This document shows, piece after piece, positions 58,686 to 64,000 of a DNA stretch of 64,000 nt. This stretch comes from Allochromatium humboldtianum. GTDB taxonomy: Bacteria > Pseudomonadota > Gammaproteobacteria > Chromatiales > Chromatiaceae. Both the position numbers and the translations under genes were made by a program. The notes below the pieces were generated by a model. It was given only the letters and a program-made list of their open reading frames with translations. It searched no databases and was not told where the DNA came from. Every line of letters begins with the position of its first letter. The first letter of the stretch is position 1. The stretch is taken from contig NZ_JABZEO010000001.1 in NCBI RefSeq assembly GCF_013385175.1, forward strand, positions 434,001-498,000, written 5' to 3'.

Positions 58686-59372
58686 ATGGACACCAACCAA
58701 ATTTTTGTGCTGCTGCCTGCCTGCACCTTTCCAAACAAGGACACTAATGGCGCCCGCGAGGTAGACCTACAGGAAAATCTCCTATACCTCGGAGCGAAGC
58801 TGCCTGAAGCCCAGTTCGTCGTCTGCGACAATGGGCAGCGCGCGCCGGATGTGCCAGCTGGGGTAACACTTGTCCATGACAGAGGCGCGTTTTCCGACAA
58901 CCCCTCGATTGGGGAATGCCGCAACTTGCTGAGTGGGTTGCACTGCCTCGACGACGAGGCTCTAGCCATCAAGCTGCATGCCCGTTGCAAATTATTGAAT
59001 TTCAGGGCCTTTGACGCCTTCCTTCAGGAAAACCACGCGTTTTTCTTGGCTAGTCCCAATATCTGGAGCCACGGCCCGCATGGCTACGACGAGCTTCCCT
59101 ATCTCGACACCCGGGTCTTCGCCGCGCGGGTGGGTATATTGCGTCGGTTGTTGGCCGATACGCTGGCTTTGTTGGAGAGTGAAGGCGGCAGGATGGAACG
59201 CGCCATGCTAGCCGTCGTCCTGCGCCGTCCAGAGGACTGCGCCCTTGTTCACACTAGCGGCTCGTTCTTTCCGATCTTAAGCGGGGCCGCTGGGCATGGG
59301 CGTAACTACACCTCCCCCACCGCCCTTGTCCGCTCCTACATAAAGGCCTTGATCTACCGGTTCGGTCTATAG
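58686..59372 (+). CDS. Protein of unknown function in the polysaccharide island, possibly glycosyltransferase-like
   Basis: Not firmly recognised; 228 residues. The start QIFVLLPACTFPNKDTNGAR and FVVCDNGQRAPDV could be the first strands of a GT-A fold, and ALAIKLHARCKLLNFRAFDA vaguely recalls the K-sGRY block of some capsule glycosyltransferases, but no DxD motif stands out. No signal peptide or membrane helix is seen. Its TAG stop overlaps the 4-bp target duplication of an insertion-sequence remnant, so the gene survived the insertion unchanged. Confidence 0.65.
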   Translation: MDTNQIFVLLPACTFPNKDTNGAREVDLQENLLYLGAKLPEAQFVVCDNGQRAPDVPAGVTLVHDRGAFSDNPSIGECRNLLSGLHCLDDEALAIKLHARCKLLNFRAFDAFLQENHAFFLASPNIWSHGPHGYDELPYLDTRVFAARVGILRRLLADTLALLESEGGRMERAMLAVVLRRPEDCALVHTSGSFFPILSGAAGHGRNYTSPTALVRSYIKALIYRFGL

Positions 59373-59911
59373 TACTACTTTGTCAGATTTGATTAAGCGA
59401 TTGATTTTGCTATAGTTTACTATGCAGTCATTTTAACGCGCCATGTGCCGGATATGCTTGTCAAGCCCACTGCTCCCAAATAAGATCATGCGCTCAGCCA
59501 ATTGCCTGGCAAGCTTTCATTTCACATTGAGGAATATTACGATTATTTTCAAACTGAAACCTCAGTACAGTACGAAAATCTCACACTTGATTTAAGTGCT
59601 TGTTTTTTATACATTATTCTGCTTGCAGCGCGACTCTCCCTAAGAGCGAAAAATTAAGCACTTAGCATGATTTGAAAACTTTCGTACTGTACTGAGGTCG
59701 ATTATACCAAAACACCTTTGGAACGTTACTGAGCTCCCGCGACATTCGGCTCATGATTATTCCATGCTGCTCAATGAGCCCGCTGCTGTCGATAAGCGTA
59801 TTCAACAGCTAGAGGCTCGACATACACAACGACGCCGTGACATTGAGCGATATGATAAGACCGAAGCTATCAAATGATTTTGGGATCCAAAATTAAAGTG
59901 ACAAAGTAGTA
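59373..59911. mobile_element. Deleted insertion-sequence remnant with intact terminal repeats and target duplication
   Basis: The ends are perfect 13-bp inverted repeats: TACTACTTTGTCA (59373-59385) and TGACAAAGTAGTA (59899-59911). They are flanked by the direct repeat ATAG at 59369-59372 and 59912-59915, as expected of a target-site duplication. Only about 540 bp lies inside. An open frame ending at 59877 (reading ...LNEPAAVDKRIQQLEARH) may be the C-terminus of the lost transposase, ending 21 bp before the right repeat. The family is not assigned. The rest of the gap, 59916-60029, shows nothing I can name. Confidence 0.75.
59559..59698. repeat. Nested palindromic element inside the insertion-sequence remnant
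   Basis: Outer arms of 19 bp (ACCTCAGTACAGTACGAAA at 59559-59577, inverse at 59680-59698) are perfect. Inside them lie TAAGTGCTT at 59593-59601 and its inverse AAGCACTTA at 59656-59664. TTTTCAAA and TTTGAAAA form a further inverted pair (59547-59554 and 59671-59678). The unit could be a small non-autonomous element inserted in the older one, or a structured part of it. Confidence 0.7.
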
Positions 59912-60029
59912 ATAGGCAAAATTTTCAGTTTTTATTTTGATCCATGTCTGGTTAAAACATGCAGTGGCTATATCTATGCACGGTATTGCCCCCAATGTTA
60001 CGTCCCGTGCGACGGGCTAGATCAGCTCC

Positions 60030-60932
60030 ATGAAACTTATCGCTATTGTCCTAACTTTCAATGAGTCACTGCATTTGGCACGCTGTTTAGCGAGTCTTAA
60101 GGACGTGGCTGCCGCAGTTTTGGTGGTGGATTGCTTTTCTTCTGACGACACTCTAGATATCGCTCGCGCGCATGGTGCACTGGTAATCCAGAATGCCTGG
60201 GTAAATCACGCAACTCAATTCAACTGGGCGCTGACTCAACTCGGCCCCGACACCGATTGGGTGCTGCGTTTAGATGCCGACGAATACCTGACACCTGAAC
60301 TGACCACCGAGATTCATTCCCGCCTGCCAATGCTTGGCCCCGAGATCGACGGCATCTATTGCAACCGGCGTATGACTTTCCAGGGATGCCAGATTCGCCA
60401 TGGTGGAGTCTTTCCGATCCAAGTTCTGCGATTGTTTCGCTACGGTCGTGGCGAGTGCGAAAACCGCTGGATGGACGAGCACATTAAAGTAGCTGGGCCG
60501 ACAGTGAAATTCGACGGTGAGATCATCGACGACAACCTCAATTCGCTGACATGGTGGACCGAAAAGCACAACCGCTATGCCAACCGCGAAGCCATCGACC
60601 TGCTAAACCTGGAATACGGATTCATGCCGCACGATTCCGTTGCGGATCTGCATAATCGCTCCCAGGCAGGGATGAAGCGCTGGATCAAAGAACGAGTTTA
60701 TGCTCGCTTACCGGGCGGCTTCCGAGCCTTTGCCTATTTCTTCTACCGCTATGTACTGCGGCTCGGCTTTCTCGACGGTCAGGCCGGTACGGCCTTCCAC
60801 TTTCTCCAGGGCTTTTGGTATCGCTATCTGGTCGATGCCAAAGTAGCGGAGGTGAAGCGTTATATGCGTGACTCTGGAGCCACTGTCACAGAAGCCATCG
60901 AGAAAACCCTTGACATCCGGGTTGGTCACTGA
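60030..60932 (+). CDS. Glycosyltransferase family 2, WaaE/KdtX-like
   Basis: GT-A-fold glycosyltransferase of 300 residues similar to those that add glucose to the lipopolysaccharide core or start polymer repeat units. The N-terminus IAIVLTFNESLHLARCLASL and VLVVDCFSSDDTLDIARAHG are followed by WVLRLDADEYLTPEL containing the metal-binding DAD. The region WWTEKHNRYANREAIDLL and the C-terminal RYVLRLGFLDGQAGTAFHFL match the WaaE group. Its stop overlaps the start of the next glycosyltransferase (TGATG). Composition is close to the chromosome average. Confidence 0.9.
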   Translation: MKLIAIVLTFNESLHLARCLASLKDVAAAVLVVDCFSSDDTLDIARAHGALVIQNAWVNHATQFNWALTQLGPDTDWVLRLDADEYLTPELTTEIHSRLPMLGPEIDGIYCNRRMTFQGCQIRHGGVFPIQVLRLFRYGRGECENRWMDEHIKVAGPTVKFDGEIIDDNLNSLTWWTEKHNRYANREAIDLLNLEYGFMPHDSVADLHNRSQAGMKRWIKERVYARLPGGFRAFAYFFYRYVLRLGFLDGQAGTAFHFLQGFWYRYLVDAKVAEVKRYMRDSGATVTEAIEKTLDIRVGH

Positions 60933-61693
60933 TGTCGATTTCTGTCATTACGGCTTGCTACCACAGCGTCACTACCTTGCCGGATACCCTGTCCTCAATT
61001 CGATCTCAACAAGGTCTCACCTTCGAGTCCATCCTCATCGACGGTGGTTCCACCGATGGCACGCTCGCCCTGATCGAAGCCGAGCACGCCAAGCCAGATA
61101 CACCGCTCTCACGCTGGATCAGCGAACCTGATCAGGGCATCTACGACGCCCTCAACAAAGGAATCACCCTGGCTCAAGGCGAGATCCTCGGCTTTCTCCA
61201 TGCCGACGACGTCTTCGCGCATCCCACCGTCCTCAAGCAAGTATCCGAATGCTTCGAAGATCCGGCAATCCTCGCCTGCTATGGTGATCTGGAATATGTC
61301 TGGCAGGATGATCCAACCCGCGTTCTGCGTCATTGGCGTGCTGGCCGTTTCACAACGTCACGGCTGCGCTGGGGCTGGATGCCGCCCCATCCAACACTCT
61401 ACGTGCGGCGATCTTGGTACGAAGCCCATGGCGGCTTCGACACCAGATATCGAATCGCCGCCGATTACGATTTGATTCTGCGCCTCTTCTCGGGTCTGAG
61501 CGAGTCTCAGGTCGCCTATCTTCCGGAAGTTCTGGTCAAGATGCGAACAGGTGGCGCCAGCAATCGCTCACTTCGCAATATCCTCCGCAAATCCACCGAG
61601 GATTATCAGGCCCTGAGGTCGAATCGCGTAGGCGGCTTTGGAACCCTAGCCTGGAAGAACCTATCAAAGCTCGGACAGTTTGTGACTCGATGA
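60932..61693 (+). CDS. Glycosyltransferase family 2
   Basis: GT-A-fold glycosyltransferase of 253 residues. SISVITACYHSVTTLPDTLS, ESILIDGGSTDGTLALIEAE, WISEPDQGIYDALNKGITLA and FLHADDVFAHP (the DxD-like ADD) are the standard family signatures, and HPTLYVRRSWYEAHGGFDTR supports a colanic-acid or O-antigen type enzyme. It is the last gene of the polysaccharide island and is translationally coupled to the preceding one. After it the sequence turns to duplicated fragments and the mazEF module. Confidence 0.92.
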   Translation: MSISVITACYHSVTTLPDTLSSIRSQQGLTFESILIDGGSTDGTLALIEAEHAKPDTPLSRWISEPDQGIYDALNKGITLAQGEILGFLHADDVFAHPTVLKQVSECFEDPAILACYGDLEYVWQDDPTRVLRHWRAGRFTTSRLRWGWMPPHPTLYVRRSWYEAHGGFDTRYRIAADYDLILRLFSGLSESQVAYLPEVLVKMRTGGASNRSLRNILRKSTEDYQALRSNRVGGFGTLAWKNLSKLGQFVTR

Positions 61694-61819
61694 CCTGCTG
61701 TCAACGCACCGAATCGATCAGCGTAGCCGCTTGAACAGCGCTCTGATCGGCAGCAACGGGCACTTGGCTGACGCCCCCACAGACCCCGTAAAACGCCAAA
61801 TTTGGGACGCTCTACATGC

Positions 61820-61892
61820 CCGGGTCGCCGAGCAACTGGGCACCGAACTCTACCATGACTCCACGGACCTGACATCGCTCGACGGCGACTGA
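61820..61892 (+). pseudogene. 3' fragment of the DUF3782 gene (direct duplicate)
   Basis: About 74 bp here match 63351-63424, the end of the DUF3782 gene, with four mismatches, on the same strand; it reads RVAEQLGTELYHDSTDLTSL and stops at the same codon. Nothing upstream in 61694-61819 resembles the rest of the gene. The copy and the intact gene bracket mazEF. Confidence 0.85.
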
Positions 61893-61936
61893 GTACTGAA
61901 GTCACTCATCACCATGGACTCGTAACCTCATGCTCA

Positions 61937-61986
61937 TTGATACCGATAGGCGCGTGGCCTACACTCTCTGGTATAAACATATGTTT
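61937..61986 (+). promoter_or_regulatory. mazEF promoter with operator palindrome
   Basis: TTGATA (61937-61942) and TACACT (61960-61965) are spaced exactly 17 bp, a good sigma-70 promoter. Ten bases on, AAACATATGTTT (61975-61986) is a perfect 12-bp palindrome over the expected transcription start, the usual place for antitoxin autorepression. mazE starts at 62006. Confidence 0.6.
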
Positions 61987-62005
61987 CTACTTGCAGAGAT
62001 CTCCA

Positions 62006-62248
62006 ATGACCGTTCAATTCGTCAAAAAATGGGGCAACAGTCCAGCCGTCCGTTTGCCCGCCGCCATCATGGAAGCCGCCCATCTGGCACTGGATCAGGC
62101 CGTCGAAGTCCGTGTGGAAAACGGCCGAGTGATCATCGAACCCGCTGCTCCGAGTTACACCCTCGATGACCTGCTGGCGGGCATCACCCCACTGAACCGC
62201 CACCTGGAGCAGGACTTCGGCCTTCCCCAAGGACAGGAACGGCTCTGA
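62006..62248 (+). CDS. mazE: MazE/AbrB-type antitoxin
   Basis: Antitoxin of 80 residues with a swapped-hairpin AbrB DNA-binding N-terminus (VQFVKKWGNSPAVRLPAAIM, then VEVRVENGRVIIEP) and an acidic, flexible tail that wraps the toxin (LDDLLAGITPLNRHLEQDFG). The ATG at 62006 is used because it gives the conserved start and follows the promoter and palindrome; an upstream TTG in frame falls inside the promoter. Its stop overlaps the mazF start by one base. Confidence 0.9.
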   Translation: MTVQFVKKWGNSPAVRLPAAIMEAAHLALDQAVEVRVENGRVIIEPAAPSYTLDDLLAGITPLNRHLEQDFGLPQGQERL

Positions 62249-62589
62249 TGGCCACGACCTATGTGCCCGACGAGGGCGACATCGTGTGGTTGAGCTTTAC
62301 ACCGCACAGTGGACATGAACAGGCCGGCCGGCGCCCAGCCGTGGTCTTGAGTCCCAGGGCGTACAACAGTCGGGCCGGCTTGCTCGTCTGCGTACCCATC
62401 ACCAATCAAGCCAAGGGCTATCCCTTCGAAGTCGTGCTCGGGGGCCGCGGAGCGACAGGCGTTGCACTGGCAGATCAGGTGAAGAGTCTCGACTGGCAAA
62501 GCCGGCAAGCGGAACGCAAGGGCCAAGTCGGCCCGGCTGAGTTGGCTGAAATCAAGGCCAAGATCCGGACGCTGTTGAAGCTGGTCTGA
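62248..62589 (+). CDS. mazF: MazF-family mRNA interferase toxin
   Basis: Sequence-specific endoribonuclease of the MazF/PemK family, 113 residues. The start YVPDEGDIVWLSFTPHSGHE, the beta-strand core QAGRRPAVVLSPRAYNSRAG, LLVCVPITNQAKGYPFEV and the closing VALADQVKSLDWQSRQAERK match ChpB/PemK proteins, including the catalytic-loop Arg and Thr. It is coupled to mazE by a TGATG overlap, so toxin and antitoxin are made together. Confidence 0.93.
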   Translation: MATTYVPDEGDIVWLSFTPHSGHEQAGRRPAVVLSPRAYNSRAGLLVCVPITNQAKGYPFEVVLGGRGATGVALADQVKSLDWQSRQAERKGQVGPAELAEIKAKIRTLLKLV

Positions 62590-62652
62590 ACGCACAGATC
62601 ACCAGAATCTACACCAACCTGGACACGCACCTCACATCGATAGGAACTGACG

Positions 62653-63423
62653 ATGACCGCCGAATCCTTGAAAGAAACGATCAAACGCGAACTGCCCGCC
62701 TTGCTGCGGGAAGACTCGGCCTTTCGCGACTATGTGCTGGAACTGACACGCCGGAATCACCCCACGCGCACCGAGACCTCAGACTGGTTCGATCATCTGA
62801 TCGGTGAACTGCGTCGCGATCGGGAAGAACAAACGCGCAAATGGGAAGAACAGCAGGTCGAGCGCGAGCGTGACCGCGCCGAACAAGCGCGCAAATGGGA
62901 AGAACAGAAGGCCGAGCGTGAGCGTGACCGCGCCGAACAAGCACGCCAGTGGGAGGAGAACAACCGCCACTTCGAGTGCGTCCACGAAGAAATCATGGCC
63001 CAAGCCAAGAAGTTCGACCGCAGCATCGGCGCCCTGGGCGCCCGCTGGGGCATTCAGTCCGAAAGCGCCTTCCGCAACGCCCTGGCTGGCATCCTCGAAA
63101 CGAGCTTCGGCGTCCAGGTCATCAACGTCAACGAATTCGACGACGAGGGCACAGTCTTCGGACGCCCGGAACAGATCGAACTCGACGTCATCATCCGGAA
63201 CGGCGTGCTACTGATCTGCGAACTGAAATCCTCGATCGACAAGGCCGGCATGTACAGCTTCGAACGCAAGGCACGCTTCTACGAGGCCCGTCACAACCGC
63301 AAGGCCCAGCGGCTGATCGTGATCTCACCGATGATCGACGCCCGAGCCCGCCGGGTCGCCGAGCAACTGGGCATCGAACTCTATCATGACTCCACCGACC
63401 TGACGTCGCTCGACGGCGACTGA
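62653..63423 (+). CDS. DUF3782 family protein with coiled coil and PD-(D/E)XK nuclease-like domain
   Basis: The 256-residue protein starts with a helical segment (ESLKETIKRELPALLREDSA), continues with a charged coiled coil made of two 18-residue repeats (RKWEEQQVERERDRAEQA and RKWEEQKAERERDRAEQA), and ends in a nuclease-like domain containing EQIELDVIIRNGVLLICELK (Asp...Glu-x-Lys). The role is unknown; the family is multicopy in some cyanobacteria and purple sulfur bacteria. It follows mazF by 63 bp. Its 3' end is duplicated at 61820-61893. Confidence 0.87.
   Translation: MTAESLKETIKRELPALLREDSAFRDYVLELTRRNHPTRTETSDWFDHLIGELRRDREEQTRKWEEQQVERERDRAEQARKWEEQKAERERDRAEQARQWEENNRHFECVHEEIMAQAKKFDRSIGALGARWGIQSESAFRNALAGILETSFGVQVINVNEFDDEGTVFGRPEQIELDVIIRNGVLLICELKSSIDKAGMYSFERKARFYEARHNRKAQRLIVISPMIDARARRVAEQLGIELYHDSTDLTSLDGD
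62836..62943 (+). repeat. Two 54-bp tandem repeats within the DUF3782 gene
   Basis: Two 18-codon units (62836-62889, 62890-62943) encode near-identical coiled-coil segments and are followed by a partial third. The unit length preserves the reading frame, so copy number could vary between strains without breaking the gene. Confidence 0.75.
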
Positions 63424-63520
63424 GCGCTAAACGTTCTATATACCAAGCACTGCCGCCCGCATGAGCCGATGGGTAACCCCCTCAAAGGCGGGGATTCGCG
63501 CGAGCATGAGGCATCGTTGA

Positions 63521-64000
<480 letters not shown>

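Noticed and set aside
59764-59877. 37-codon frame inside the insertion remnant as a small gene
   Set aside because: No ribosome site and the frame continues upstream; more likely the end of a lost transposase.

Overview
The window reads as about 64 kb of a high-GC gammaproteobacterial chromosome. The ilvIHC and ybgC-tolQRAB-pal-cpoB operons, the dense c-di-GMP signalling and the accessory families (AAA/DUF1703, Rpn/DUF4351, DUF3782) suggest a purple sulfur bacterium of the Chromatiaceae (Allochromatium/Thiocystis-like). That placement comes from recalled similarity and was not computed.

Layout. 0-1.1 kb: N-terminal part of a DNA methyltransferase running off the left edge. 1.4-4.7 kb: branched-chain amino acid synthesis (ilvI, ilvH, ilvC). 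4.8-10.5 kb: the complete Tol-Pal envelope operon. 10.5-14.2 kb: a c-di-GMP hydrolase (HD-GYP) beside a PAS-GGDEF-EAL protein. 14.3-16.1 kb: bolA, an AAA-like protein with degraded nucleotide-binding motifs, and an ankyrin lipoprotein. 16.2-20.9 kb: an uncharacterised sugar-acid catabolic module (IclR regulator, phosphoketolase/transketolase-like ThDP enzyme, DUF1537 kinase) with a likely operator and a long palindromic repeat. 21-23 kb: an ABC-2 exporter. 23-30 kb: an AAA/PD-(D/E)XK protein, a P2B-type Ca2+ ATPase and Lon. 30-35.4 kb: a diguanylate cyclase with a sigma-54-like promoter, a chemoreceptor and a hybrid kinase with a degenerate ATPase domain. 35.6-40.6 kb: a Gld-type ABC system (GldA, a GldF-GldG fusion, a DUF4340 protein). 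40.8-45.3 kb: Cache-GGDEF protein, AcuI-type reductase and a methyltransferase-like protein with a mutated catalytic motif. 45.4-49 kb: TerD-AIM24-TerD and a beta-CASP metallo-hydrolase.

49.0-63.4 kb is accessory DNA. A surface-polysaccharide island (about 50.8-61.7 kb: flippase, unknown secreted protein, polymerase, glycosyltransferases, an acetyltransferase/FkbM fusion) begins with a sharp drop to AT-rich sequence and contains a deleted insertion sequence with intact ends and a 4-bp target duplication. Each end of the island carries a toxin-antitoxin pair (higBA left, mazEF right). Each pair lies between an intact gene and a decayed direct-repeat copy of that gene (the metallo-hydrolase left, the DUF3782 protein right). 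Core sequence resumes with hemF, cut by the right edge.

No rRNA, tRNA or CRISPR array was seen. The most interesting items are the toxin-antitoxin-bracketed polysaccharide island, the IclR/phosphoketolase-like/DUF1537 module, and several proteins that keep a fold but have lost catalytic motifs.
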